Shown here piece by piece: positions 20,021 through 30,387 of a stretch of 64,000 nucleotides of DNA. This stretch comes from Cryptomeria japonica (taxonomy: Eukaryota; Streptophyta; Pinopsida; Cupressales; Cupressaceae): contig NC_081412.1 of the NCBI RefSeq assembly GCF_030272615.1, positions 481,187,372-481,251,371 of the forward strand, in the 5' to 3' direction. A model generated the notes under the pieces. The model made no database searches. It was not told the DNA's origin and worked only from the letters and a program-made list of their open reading frames with translations. A program made the translations under genes and the position numbers. Each line of letters starts with the position of its first letter. The first letter of the stretch is position 1.

Positions 20021-21700
20021 CCTGGGCATGATACTGAAAAATGTTTTGCTTTAAAGGGTAAAATTCAAGATTTGATTGATAATAATACTATCTCTGTTTC
20101 AGGTGTGAATGATAAAGGCAACACATCTGTAGCTCTTCCTAACCAAAATCTTAAGATTTTTACTAATCCATTACCTTCTCATACCTCTAATGTGATTGAG
20201 ACTAATGATTCCTCTTTCTCACCTGATGGTCTTGTGTCTATGACTCCAAATGTGATTAACTTTGTGGAGCAGCAGAAAATCCCTACAGAACCTTCCATCA
20301 CATTTGATTCCAGTGAAACTATCAAGGCACCTGATGGTCCTTTATATATAGTTGCAAAAGTCAAGAATACACCTTGCCGTGGAGTGCTTATTGATCCTTC
20401 TTGCATGGTTAATGTCATTACTGAAGAGTTTCTTTTTACTTTGCAATTGAATCAAGTGATCTATGACAAAACAAATGTGGTTGTGAAACTATTTGATGCA
20501 TTTTCTTCTCCTGCAATTGGTTCTATTACATTACCTATTGAGGTCCATAACAAATCCCTTGATGTGAACTTTGCTATTATTCCATCATCCGAACAATTTC
20601 GTGTGAAGCTAGGCTATCCTTGGCTATCTTCCATGAAAGCTATTGCTTCTCCTATTCACAAGTGTTTGAAATTTCCCCATAATGGTGAAGTTGTTACTGT
20701 CAATCATAGTCTCTTTAAACCAGCTGAAAGAACTTCTAGCGTTCCTATTGATTATTTTTGGCCTAAACAATTTCAATCTCTTCCACCACGAAGTGATCAT
20801 CTTTTCAAATCTTATCAAAAGTGGAAAAAAGATATGATCCTATCTCTAAGTGAACCTAGAACACCCAAACTTGATATTCCTATCATTCTTGAGAAGGAAG
20901 TTCTTCCTTTGAAAGATAAAACTAATGTCTTTCCTCAAGAAGATTCCCAACCCATCCCTATGGATGTGACTATGTCTATGTCTAATAAACTTTCTAAAGG
21001 TAGACCTATACCTCCTCGTCATGATGGACTTGGTCTCCTTCCTAAACCAGATATTCCTCCTTTATATGGAGCAGTTCCTCCTCCTTCCTCTTATAGAGAG
21101 AAGAGACCTTCCTCTTCTCCTATTGTCCAACCTAAGAAACCACAACCTAAACACCCAAGTGATAAGGATGAGAACATTCCTCCTCCTCAATCTTCTCAAC
21201 TTCCTACTAATCGTTCTGCGCGTGAACGCCGACGAAAGCGTCATCTTAGAGCTCGTGCAGCTGCTTCTCAAACTTTGCAATCCTCAAAAACACCTTCAGC
21301 TAGTATTATTCCATTTTCTCCTCAGCCGAAAATTGAGCCAAAATCTCCTAAACATAAGATGCATGATGGTTTTGATCCTGTGCGAGTTAAAGATCCTATT
21401 TTTATAAATCTTGATGATGATATAGATGAAAATGTTATTCATGATGAAAATGTTACTTCTCTTTCTTCTGATAGTGAATATGAATATGTTGATATTGATA
21501 ACCGTTTATCTAACGAATTTTCTAAAGCACTTATCTTAGCTCCTAGACAAGAACAACGCGGCTTGGAACATGAACATAGCCCTTGTTTGGATCTTGTGAT
21601 AGCTCCATCTGCTATGTTGGATGTTCCTCCTCTAGCGTGTTTCCTGCCTTCCCGAAATATTGATCAGCAAGATCGGGGGGTGGATGACATGCTAGACTAG
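20021..21700 (+). pseudogene. Protease-like domain and C-terminal tail of the gag-pro element
   Basis: In frame with gag. The aspartic-protease-like fold spans about 20340-20720: VLIDPSCMVNVI at the active-site position (Asp codon 20393-20395, with DPS where DTG or DSG is usual), then KLGYPWLSSMKAIASPIHK resembling the second half of the fold. A Pro/Lys-rich tail and an acidic segment (NLDDDIDENVIHDENV) follow, ending DDMLD at 21700. There is no RT, RNase H or integrase: after a further 740 bp the PPT and LTR begin. The missing canonical Gly in the active site makes proteolytic activity doubtful. Confidence 0.75.
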
Positions 21701-22436
21701 TTCATTAGCATAGCAGACTCTCTCCTCCTCTCTTGATCTCTTTTGCTACTTCTTCTATGTGTTATTCTCATTCTTCTATTTGTTATCCTTAGTGTTGTCT
21801 ACTTGAGGACGATGCAAAGCATTGAGATCTCTTTTGATCTCTCTCATGTTGACTCAAAAGACACATGTGTTCCCTCCTTCTAGGTGACCTTCCTTGATTA
21901 GGGAATGAAGAACAATTATGCATACATACATATGATATACATGAATTATCATACAGCATACTGACCCCAAGGAAAGCGAAGTCACCTCGTGCTTTGTGTT
22001 TTGTGTCTATTATCCTTGGGTTTATCTCACACTTGGGGGCTAAATCTTTGTGATAACATGCTCCTTTCCCTTCTCATTTCTTATGTGTATCACTACCTTA
22101 AAGCAATCACCCCCGATGAGGTGTGTGCGATCGCTTTAACGTAGGGGGCATACACTTTGTTCATATCTCTTCAAGATTCTTAAAAATTTCTTGGCGAACT
22201 TAGCTTTGCCTTGAAAATTTTTGGTATTTTTCTTGCATGACTCATAGTGAGGGAACCTTACTACTGACAGTCATGGTTCTCCCTCGTGATCTTCCCTTTT
22301 ACTTTGTCAATCGAAGTCGTAAGATCCTTAGTCCACTAGGGGCTTGGTGTATCTTGCCTCCTTGACGTGGTGAAAGTCTTTCAATGTTGTTTCCTTGTAC
22401 TTTACCGGAAGTATGGGCGTACGCTTATACTCCCGC
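21701..22436 (+). other. 3' untranslated region of the gag-pro element
   Basis: CT-rich then mixed non-coding sequence between the gag-pro stop and the PPT. No pol domain or ORF was found on either strand. Purine tracts such as ACTTGGGGGCTAAA near 22030 resemble the PPT, so they may be older or secondary priming sites. Confidence 0.55.
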
Positions 22437-22452
22437 TAAAGTGGAGGCTAAA
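22437..22452 (+). promoter_or_regulatory. Polypurine tract of the gag-pro element
   Basis: TAAAGTGGAGGCTAAA immediately precedes the LTR start TGTAGCGTCG. It is almost identical to the Tat element's tract at 478-493 (one G/A difference), linking the two elements. Confidence 0.85.
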
Positions 22453-23641
22453 TGTAGCGTCGTAAAATTGCGACACTTGCAATTTCGATTGCATTTGGGT
22501 CTTCACGATGGCGGCGCAACGTTGAACCTGAATGGAGACCTCGAAACCTATTTACGACATCAAAAACTGCATCTTTCTGCACCTTGGCCTGATCCTCCTT
22601 GCACCCTGTTGTCCCGGGAGGTGGGACCATGGCGCCCAGCGCCCTGGTCCCTGGCCCTATTTTGGGCCTGGTCTCTTGTTGGGCATCGGGTCTTCAAGTT
22701 TGCAATTTGGAAAATAATGCTCCTAGGTCGGCCTAAGGTCGGAAAAATCAGTCTCCTAACCCTAATTGACAAGTATATAAACTACATTTCCCCTCCCAGA
22801 AAGAAGGGAAAAAAACATGTGTGCAAGAGGCGGAAGCGATAGGCAAACATTCAAACATTCAAGCATTCAAGCATTCCTTCAAGCAATTGAGCATTCTAAG
22901 TCTCCATTCAAGGCTAGGTGTTGCATTCAAGACAAGGATTCAACCATTGAAGAGGAGATCACCTACAACATACAACATACAGCATCATTACACCTTCGCA
23001 TGTAAGAATACAAACATTCTTACAACAAGGTATCAATACTTGATTACATTACAAACACTTACATTTACAGCATTCTCATTTCTTGGTTAATTCCAAAAAC
23101 CGGGGTTTGACCTGAAGGCAAACCCCTAATCCCTAACCCCCCAATCGTCCTCTCTTTTCTGTGTGTAGGTTGCAGGTACGCGGCTGTAATTGAAGATCTG
23201 GAATCCTTGTGCAGAGACAAATAGCTCCCCCTTCGTTTCGCGGATTTTTCGGAGGACCGTGTGCACTTCGGGCGCCATCGTCCCGTCAACTTTCGCTCAA
23301 ACTTGTAGGACAGCATCGTCTCGACATTTTACTGCTAATTTCAGGTCCGTAGCTTCATCCCGTGTCCCTATCTCCGTCTACAAGCGAATCTTTCTTACTT
23401 TTACATACACTCCTAGTTCAATCCTTCTATCTACATTCTTTACAAAAGAGGGTATCCTTGCTGTCTCAACCCTTGAAAATCATTTAGAATTCAATCTTGC
23501 ATTGTGTGGGATTGGATCTTGTGAGTTTCAACCCCTCTTTTGAATGTAAAGTCTCTCCTAAGTGAAAACCGTCAATCCTAGTGACCTCCTTTCTCTCTCC
23601 TTGGAGTGGGGGAACACCTAGGGTTCGATTTTCCGCTTTAC
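22453..23641 (+). mobile_element. 3' LTR of the gag-pro element
   Basis: Starts TGTAGCGTCG, the same ten bases as the Tat LTR, then diverges. A palindrome near 22617-22650 has GGGACCATGGCGC and GCGCCCTGGTCCC arms. A TATA box lies at 22774-22780. The end is placed at TTTACA 23641, because the following TTTT resembles the bases after the Tat 5' LTR and a new LTR starts at 23649. The exact end is uncertain. The LTR is about 1.19 kb, against 1.65 kb for Tat. Confidence 0.65.
22774..22780 (+). promoter_or_regulatory. TATA box in the gag-pro element LTR
   Basis: TATATAA within AAGTATATAAACTAC, about 320 bp into the LTR, the expected place for a U3 promoter. Confidence 0.5.
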
Positions 23642-23648
23642 ATTTTAA

Positions 23649-23942
23649 ATGTAGCATCAAAAATTGTACGCACTTGCTAAAGTGGTACAATTTCACACTT
23701 GGTTTAGCTCCTGCCTTGGCACATCTTGCACTTTGCATCGCATTTTCCTTTAGCACTTAATTAATCAAATTAATTAGGTCTAAGGTCTTATTTCATCATC
23801 TTCCAGTTGGGCCCTTTCATTAAAGTGTGCCCCTTTCATTTTATTCCTCCAATACATCATTTAATCAAAAACCCTAATTAGGTCCTATTTTGAACGTGGG
23901 GGCTTGATTTCGGGGGTCAAAACATCTCGAAATCACCTGTAA
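23649..23942 (+). mobile_element. Truncated Tat-type LTR, inverted
   Basis: Begins TGTAGCATCAAAAATTGTACG and matches the reverse complement of about 26020-26313 closely. It breaks off at ACCTGTAAC|AATGG, where Tat ORF sequence starts (microhomology GTAAC). Seven bases (TTTTAAA, 23642-23648) separate it from the preceding LTR: TTTT resembles the start of a primer-binding region and AAA the end of a PPT. Confidence 0.75.
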
Positions 23943-24118
23943 CAATGGCATAGTAACAATGTTTATGAGTTTTTGGTAAAATGAAGGTTTGGTATCTTTA
24001 GGGTTCAAAAACTCATCTAAAGCTTCATCTAATTCATCTTGGCTATACTCATAATCAACATAATTGCATACATCATCATAAATATGAACATCTTGCAAAT
24101 AAAAATCTATTAAAAGGT
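23943..24118 (-). pseudogene. Partial second copy of the Tat ORF start
   Basis: Duplicates 24299-24464 with few changes (DVHIYDDVCNYVDYEYSQDE..). Joined to the inverted LTR fragment on one side and to the 24127-24217 repeat on the other through a short repeated AACCTTTTAATAGA. It is a product of local rearrangement, not a separate gene. Confidence 0.7.
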
Positions 24119-24126
24119 TTATCTTG

Positions 24127-24466
24127 CAAACAAAGCATGATCATATCTATTAAAAGGTTTATCTTTTGATTCAAAAGGAGACATCTCTTCATAGAGGGGA
24201 TCATTGAAAACAACCATGTTACTAGATTTAGTGCAAGAGTTGATAGGAATGTACCCTTGAGAGGAATCATTCGACTTATCTTTCTCATCACAACGAAATG
24301 GCATAGTAACAATGTTTATGAGTTTTTGGTAAAATGAAGGTTTGATATCTTTAGGGTTCAAAAACTCATCTAACGCTTCATCTAATTCATCTTGGCTATA
24401 CTCATAATCAACATAATTGCATACATCATCATAAATATGAACATCTTGCAAATAAAAATCTGACAT
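24127..24466 (-). pseudogene. N-terminus of the Tat polyprotein
   Basis: ATG at 24466 opens MSDFYLQDVHIYDDVCNYVD, an acidic helical stretch, then a Ser/Lys-rich stretch and VVFNDPLYEEMSPFESKDKP, where the sequence continues at 17181. The ORF start lies only about 200 bp from the LTR, so there is no room for a gag gene. The start is chosen as the first ATG after the primer-binding region. Its function is unknown. Confidence 0.65.
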
Positions 24467-24644
24467 TTTGAAATAAAAATTGCATAAAACTTAAACACAC
24501 AATGCAAAGAAACAAAGAAACACACTCTTTCTTTTCCCTCTTTTTTTTTTCTTTTTTTTTTTTAATGAAAATGAAACTTAAATGAAACACAATAAATCTA
24601 GATCTAGATCTAACAAATGCAATGCAAGAGAAAGCAATAATAAG
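24467..24644 (-). other. Short leader of the Tat element
   Basis: AT-rich leader with a polyT/polyA tract near 24540-24563. No ORF. A typical Tat element would have gag after its leader; here the acidic pol ORF starts directly. Confidence 0.55.
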
Positions 24645-24666
24645 ATTCACGTCAGGTTCACCAAAA
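24645..24666 (-). promoter_or_regulatory. Candidate primer-binding site
   Basis: The minus strand reads TTTTGGTGAACCTGACGTGA just inside the 5' LTR end (..CCCCTACA|CA). The TGGTGA start is typical of plant Ty3/gypsy primer sites. I cannot name the tRNA with certainty. Confidence 0.6.
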
Positions 24667-24668
24667 TG

Positions 24669-26313
24669 TGTAGGGGAAAAAGCGAGACTAGGCTAACATG
24701 CCCTAATCCTACCTTTTGACACACATTGTTGAATACGAAAGAGCCTAGAGGTATCACACAATTGGCTACTTCTTTTTGAAGAGAGAGCCACGGGCTACCT
24801 ATTAGGGTTTCTATTCCTTTGTTGTAATTGAAAGATGGAATGATGCAAGTTCAATTCCTAACCCCAAAGTGCAAGTATGAACTAATAACAAGATTGCAAA
24901 ATTGAAATTAAACAATGGAAAGCTGTAAACACAAGGACAAGACAAGAATGCAGATGCGTACCCGGAGTTAAAATCTGAGTGAAAATGTTCTGGACGGGGG
25001 CACAGGTGCCACTGTCCTGATTCTGCTCCTGAAACTGCTGTTTTGCAACCTGAAAAGTTGTCGGAAATGTTGAAACTTGTTGTCTGACAGAGGGACCAGG
25101 GCGCCCAGTGCCACTGTCCCAGGGACCAGGGAGCCCAGCGCCCTTGTCCTGTCAGGACCAGAGCGCCCCACACCTCTGTCTTGGTCCTTTGCCCTGAAAT
25201 TTGGTGTGTAGCTCAGTTTCTGTCTGCTTCTGCCGGATCTGCAATTTGCGGCATCGTCCGAATCCCGAAATCTGCACTTATATCTGAAAAGGTACGTTGG
25301 GCGGCTATATAGGGTTTTGCCTTAGTCAAACCCCCGCTTTGGTGATTTCCACCTCCACAAATAGCCAAGTTGTATTGTAAAAGTAGTGTGTGTGCAGACC
25401 TTGTGTGTGTGCAAGATCTTAAAATGCAAGTAAGCAAACTAGAGCAACCTAGAAAGTACACCCTAACTGCTTGTAAATGATAATGTAAATGCTCCAAATC
25501 AAGATGCAAAGTGATCTAAAGCATGAATACAAATGATATAATGAGGCTTATGCAAAGACATGAAAACAACATGAAATCATACCCAACCCCAAGGGAGGGG
25601 TACAAGCCAATCTTCAGTCGGTGATCCCCTATTGCTCTTCAATGTCTTCAACGCCCTAAATTGATGAATGAAATTGATGAATGCTTGATGGGTGGATGTT
25701 GAATGTTGTTGAAGTCTTCAAAGATCTTCTCTTTCGCTGCATAGAAGGTCCCTTAAACCAAAAATTCAGATCCTTTCAAATGAAGAAAGAGAGCTCTTAT
25801 ATATGAAACCCTAGGTCTTAATTTCAACTTTTGGTCGACCTAGGGATTGAATCTCCCGCCAATTTCTTGGGGTTAAGCTTTATTTTATGATTGGATTGCG
25901 CTCCTAAAATTTCGGGAAAAATGTCGGGGACCATGTGCACTCCGGGCGCCATGGTCCCGACAACTTTTCACCAAATTTTCAGGGTCGTCGGATATGATAA
26001 TTTTAGAGAGAATCCCGAAGTTACAGGTGATTTTGAGATGTTTTGACCCCCGAAATCAAGCCCCCAAGTTCAAAATAGGACCTAATTAGGGTTTTTGATT
26101 ACATGATGTATTGGAGGAATAAAATGAAAGGGGCACACTTTAATGAAAGGGCCCAACTGGAAGATGATGAAATAAGACCTTAGACCTAATTAATTTGATT
26201 AATTAAGTGCTAAAGGAAAATGCGATGCAAAGTGCAAGATGCGCCAAGGCGGGAGCTAAACCAAGTGTGAAATTGTACCACTTTAGCAAGTGCGTACAAT
26301 TTTCGACGCTACA
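24669..26313 (-). mobile_element. 5' LTR of the Tat element
   Basis: 1,645 bp, with TGTAG at 26313 and CTACA at 24669-24673 on the minus strand (5-bp inverted ends). A TATA box lies at 25797-25804. GGGACCAGGGCGCC-like palindromic motifs occur near 25090-25170 and 25925-25960. The end at 26313 falls inside copia LTR sequence: 26314 onward matches 30462 onward, so the Tat element inserted into the copia 3' LTR. Confidence 0.82.
25797..25804 (-). promoter_or_regulatory. TATA box in the Tat 5' LTR
   Basis: The minus strand reads CATATATAAG about 510 bp into the LTR, consistent with a U3 promoter driving pol. Confidence 0.5.
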
Positions 26314-27286
26314 AAAGGTTAGCTGAACAATTAAACAAACATAGTCTAAATGAAATGCATAAACAATATAACACAAAACACGAGTTACCCTAGGAAACCT
26401 CCCTCTTGGAGGAAAAACCCAGCAAAGAATGATCCTCACATCTGATTGTCACCAATTGGATAGATTACAATACTTATCCCTTTAATGCTAATGATGATCA
26501 ACAAACAGCAATTTGTTTGTTCTAATCTAATTACTAGGTCAGCACACAAGCTTGACCAAGACTGCACCAAAGCAGCCTTCTTCTTTAGATCTGCTCCAGG
26601 TCTGATATGATATCTCAGAGCTTTGATAACTTGTCTTCAATATCAATATGAAGTACACAAGTCTGCACCTTTTGATGATGAAGTCTACACTCTTTAATGG
26701 AGGTATTTGCATCTAGGATTATGCCCATGAATGGGATTCGCCTTTAGTCTATATAGCATCAGTTCTTCACATACAATGGATCAAATTCTTCAGGCACGGA
26801 TTGCTCCTAACAGCAGGGATAGTTCACACCGAGTTGGCTCAGATTCTTCATATACTGATTGCACATAATAGCTGAGAAGGTTCGCACTGTACGACTAGAG
26901 AATTTCGCACTATAGGGCAAAGGTAGAGTTCGCATCAATCTTTTGGAGCTGAATTGCTTGCTTGAAAAACTTGAGTTATGCACTCCAAATAACACCATAT
27001 ATATATGGTGTTTGCTGACTTATTGGGTCGGCCCAATAAGTAATTGGCGCCAACTTGAAATATGATTTCCACGCTAATGTATATATATTTGAATGCTTCC
27101 ACCTTATATTATATAGGGTCGGCCCTATATTGAATTTGGTGCCAGTGTTAGTTTGAATGCCCACGCTACCTTTGGGTGTGGATACAAGTAAGGGCAGGCC
27201 CAACCCTATTTAGCAAAAATCAAAAGTTGCCTTGGGCAATTTGATTTTTGCTTTATAATTAATTTTCGAACTAGTTACAAACAACA
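26314..27286 (-). mobile_element. 3' LTR of the copia element, interrupted
   Basis: Direct repeat of 30462-31454 with few differences. The minus strand starts TGTTGTTTGTAACTAG at 27286. The last roughly 74 bp are missing because the Tat element inserted here; they should lie left of the window. AAAGG at 26314-26318 is the candidate Tat target duplication. Confidence 0.85.
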
Positions 27287-27296
27287 CTCCCTCTTA
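27287..27296 (-). promoter_or_regulatory. Polypurine tract of the copia element
   Basis: The minus strand reads TAAGAGGGAG directly before the LTR start TGTTG. Confidence 0.75.
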
Positions 27297-27663
27297 ACTA
27301 GGGAGAAAAATAATCTTACAACCAAGTTACATGATTAGGGCCCGGCCCTAAGTAATACATGCAATCTATATCTTGTATTATGAACTTAGTCAACACTCTT
27401 TTAGAGAGGATTACAACAAGTAGCCAGAAATAACATCACGAATAATAACCCATAGTATTCATCTTGCATTGCCATTAATTGTCTGCTAAGGATGAAGGAG
27501 AACTTCCATTTTAATCTTCTTTATTTACATCTTGCACACAGTATTCTCCTTTAATCTTCACCTAGAGAAGAATGTAATACCTTTACCTCAATCTTCTCCC
27601 AGAGAAGAGTATAACATCAGAAATTCATAATCTTGCACACAAGCAAAGAAGGGAATAAACATA

Positions 27664-27895
27664 ATCTTCCATCTAGCACACCTTCCATCCAGCACACAAG
27701 CATAGGATGAAGTTTCATCTGCCACACAAGCATAGAGTGGATCTAGCACATCTTTCATCCAACACACAAGCATAGGATGAGATTCCATCTAGCACACAAG
27801 CATAGAGTGGATCTAGCACATCTTTCATCCAGCACACAAGCATAGGATGAGATTCCATCTAGCACACAAGCATAGATTGGATCCACCTTACATAG
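27664..27895. repeat. 70-bp tandem repeat, about 3.3 copies
   Basis: Units contain CAGCACACAAGCATAGGATG at 27690, 27760 and 27830, giving a 70-bp period. They lie inside the copia remnant next to its 3' LTR and do not code for protein. Confidence 0.85.
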
Positions 27896-27984
27896 CCCGC
27901 AGAGGGTGGTTGATGCAACACAATGCATCACTGAGGTTGAGACTTCTTCTCAACCAAGGTAGTGTTCTCCATAGCTCCAAGTCT

Positions 27985-28200
27985 ATCTTATGAAGTATTC
28001 AAGCTTCAAAAGACTTGGTCAGAACATCTGCAACACAGGATTGACCTGTCATAAGACACTGAATTGTCAGGTATCACTATACAACTCTGATAATAAATAA
28101 TTATAAGAAACAATTCAACAAGAATTTGAAAAGCCACACAGTTTCCTTGATACAATTCATGCTCCAATGAATTCAGCTTCGGCAATACTCAGTACAACTG
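27985..28200 (-). pseudogene. Copia RNase H C-terminus, relic
   Basis: The minus strand shows SIAEAEFIGA (family form ST-AEAE), then about 40 codons later CVADVLTKSFE (family form QVADxLTK). Frame breaks separate the parts. It supports copia identity and minus orientation together with the tRNA-iMet primer site. Confidence 0.6.
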
Positions 28201-30375
28201 AGGACTGTTTACTGTAGTCCTAATAGATCATAGAGTTTCCAAGCTGGAACAAGGTGTTTGAAGTGTCTTTCCTATTTGTGTCACTTCTTGTCCAATACTC
28301 TAGGTGATAACAGCTTCAACTCACAATCATCTGTGCTTAACAAAAAAATACTTAAGGGTATGCTTGGCAAGAACAACATACACAACCTTGATCATGAATT
28401 AGCTAAAGAACCCACCAATCAACTGCCTATCTTCAGATGGATCTGTAAATCAGACTTGGCTGCAGACATCCTCAACTTCTCTAAGTTAGTTTACATAAAT
28501 GTTTACAATCCATCAAATATCAATAGTATACTTGACTTAGAATACTTGGTTAGATCCTGGACATACTTCTAACCCTAGAAAGTAAAGCATTAGATTTTAG
28601 ATTCTTAATTCATCCACATCAGAAATAAGAATTCACAATATATTACAAAACCCTAAGCTTAATAAATGATTGTTAATTCTTTTATACCAGGTATTCATTG
28701 AGGATTGTGGGAATCCTAGGACTCCCTCTTAATCCTTAACCAAATATGAGAATTAACAAAAGAACCAGACATCATATAAAACTGAAGATGCTAATTTGCT
28801 TTTCTCTTATTTTCACATTCTGTGAAAGGACCTATGGCGTACCTTTGGACATCTTCTTCAGTAAGTAAATGAGTTGAAGGTTTGTACAGGCTTTCATACC
28901 TTTTTCAAGCTCTCTCTGAAACTTTGAAGCAAGAACTATCTTAAAGAGAAATCATCAAACACAAAGAAAGCTTATCTCTTTCATTGATTGGCAATCCTCC
29001 AACATTCTTAACCCTAAGAACCTCTGAAGACTGAGAGGCCACCTTTATCTCAGCAAAGAGGCATAGCAACCTATGAAGTATCAAACACATACAAAGATTC
29101 ATGGATTAAGAGATACTAATATTACTACAAAAATGTAGTTATGAGTTTCATCCTGATTGTATTGATATCACGAGTGGAATTTTAATTTTCCTAAAGAATA
29201 TAACTTGAACTTAGAAGAGATCAATTACAACTCGAGTCATAAATTGTCAGAATCGACCTTACCAAGGAAATTATTTTTTTTTTATTAAATAACCTTCACC
29301 TTTGACCCTGAGAGATGGATGAGGCTAATATATAACTTAGTCAATATCCGAATAGCCAAACCTGAAAGAGTCTTATAGATTAATCACAATATGGTTGATC
29401 GTGTACATATAATATCAAGTAGAACAAGGTCTTCATACTTAGCCGGGCAAGAACCTAATTATATTCAGCTAGGATGGAAGAGGCCCAAAACTATCAAGTG
29501 AAATGTTTACCTCAACCTGAGGCATCTCAAAATCACAAGCATATCAATAAAGAAGAAGAAACTACTATTGTATTGAATCATTCATCTTTTGCTGCATATG
29601 TTATTTTACTGAACACAGACTAACTTCAACTATCAACACATCATCATAACTAATTAACAATGATATGTTGCTCTCATGTATAGATAAATCATTGTCTAGA
29701 GAAGTACTATTCAACAATAATTGACATGCCTTGCCAAGGTGAAGAAATGATCAAGGCCAATCGAAAGAAGCCTTTCAATGACATTAGAAGCACAAGACAA
29801 CAATAATGGAACAAGAGAAGATTTGCAATTTATGTCCAACAACACCTAGGTCCAATAATAGATGCTGCATATCTAGAAGCAAAATAAGTCTATCATTTAA
29901 AAGACTTCAACCATTGTCAATATTGGATCATATCACATCAGGGGTTAAGGATCATGAAAAATATATCAATCTAGAGTTTGGACAAGAATACTTATCACAA
30001 GGAAAATTACATATGCAAACCCTCGATAATACTCTTAATGTGAAAGAAAATAAGTTAGAATGACCTTATCTTTAGATAGGACCCCAACTAGGGTCATAAT
30101 AGCAAAGTACATCAACGCAAATGTTCAAGAGAAATGAGCCTTTCTTGAAGGCATCTCTTGAATCCTGCATACCCATGATGTGGACTTGCCAATGCCCTTA
30201 CTCTTCAACCTGATTCCCAACCTTTAGTAAAATATTCTCCTTAAGGGTGAAAGTAGTACGAACCTTTCGAGAGGCAAAGTTGAGTGCCCCATCAAGTCTC
30301 TCTTCAACCCTGCTATCATCTGAATCTGAAAAACAAAAAAAACTTTACTGAAATCTGAATGTTAGTATGACCTTA

Positions 30376-30387
30376 GCTCTGATACCA
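30376..30387 (-). promoter_or_regulatory. Copia primer-binding site (initiator tRNA-Met)
   Basis: The minus strand reads TGGTATCAGAGC immediately after the LTR end CAACA. This is the standard plant copia priming site, complementary to the 3' end of initiator tRNA-Met. Confidence 0.92.

Larger units (their letters stand above)
1..26313 (-). mobile_element. Tat-lineage Ty3/gypsy retrotransposon with nested insertions
   Basis: The element reads on the minus strand: 5' LTR 24669-26313, candidate primer-binding site 24645-24666, polyprotein 24466-24127 then 17181-11906, antisense PMD gene 11260-1060, PPT 478-493, 3' LTR 477-1 (truncated by the window edge). Positions 1-477 match 25836-26313 almost base for base. 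The dual RNase H (ordinary plus archaeal-type) is diagnostic of the Tat lineage, and antisense extra ORFs between pol and the 3' LTR are known for that lineage. It is interrupted by a plus-strand gag-pro element (about 17.4-23.6 kb) and by a 7.7-kb element at 1275-8969. The right edge cuts a copia LTR. The matching target duplication lies outside the window. Confidence 0.85.
27297..30375 (-). mobile_element. Decayed internal region of the copia element
   Basis: About 3.1 kb where an intact copia element would have 4-5 kb. Only fragments of coding sequence are recognisable. Near the PBS (about 30090-30340, minus) a Gag-like start reads ERLDGALNFASRKVRTTF. At about 27990-28200 (minus) the end of RNase H is visible as SIAEAEFIGA and later VADVLTKSFE, with frameshifts and stops between. 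Protease, integrase and most of RT were not found. The element cannot move on its own. Confidence 0.7.

Noticed and set aside
22384-22842. 152-codon open frame across the gag-pro LTR start
   Set aside because: It runs through PPT and LTR sequence and the GGGACCATGGCGC palindrome; no protein features.
28258-28572. Plus-strand open frame in the copia interior
   Set aside because: Lies opposite the decayed minus-strand copia RNase H region and has no recognisable domain.
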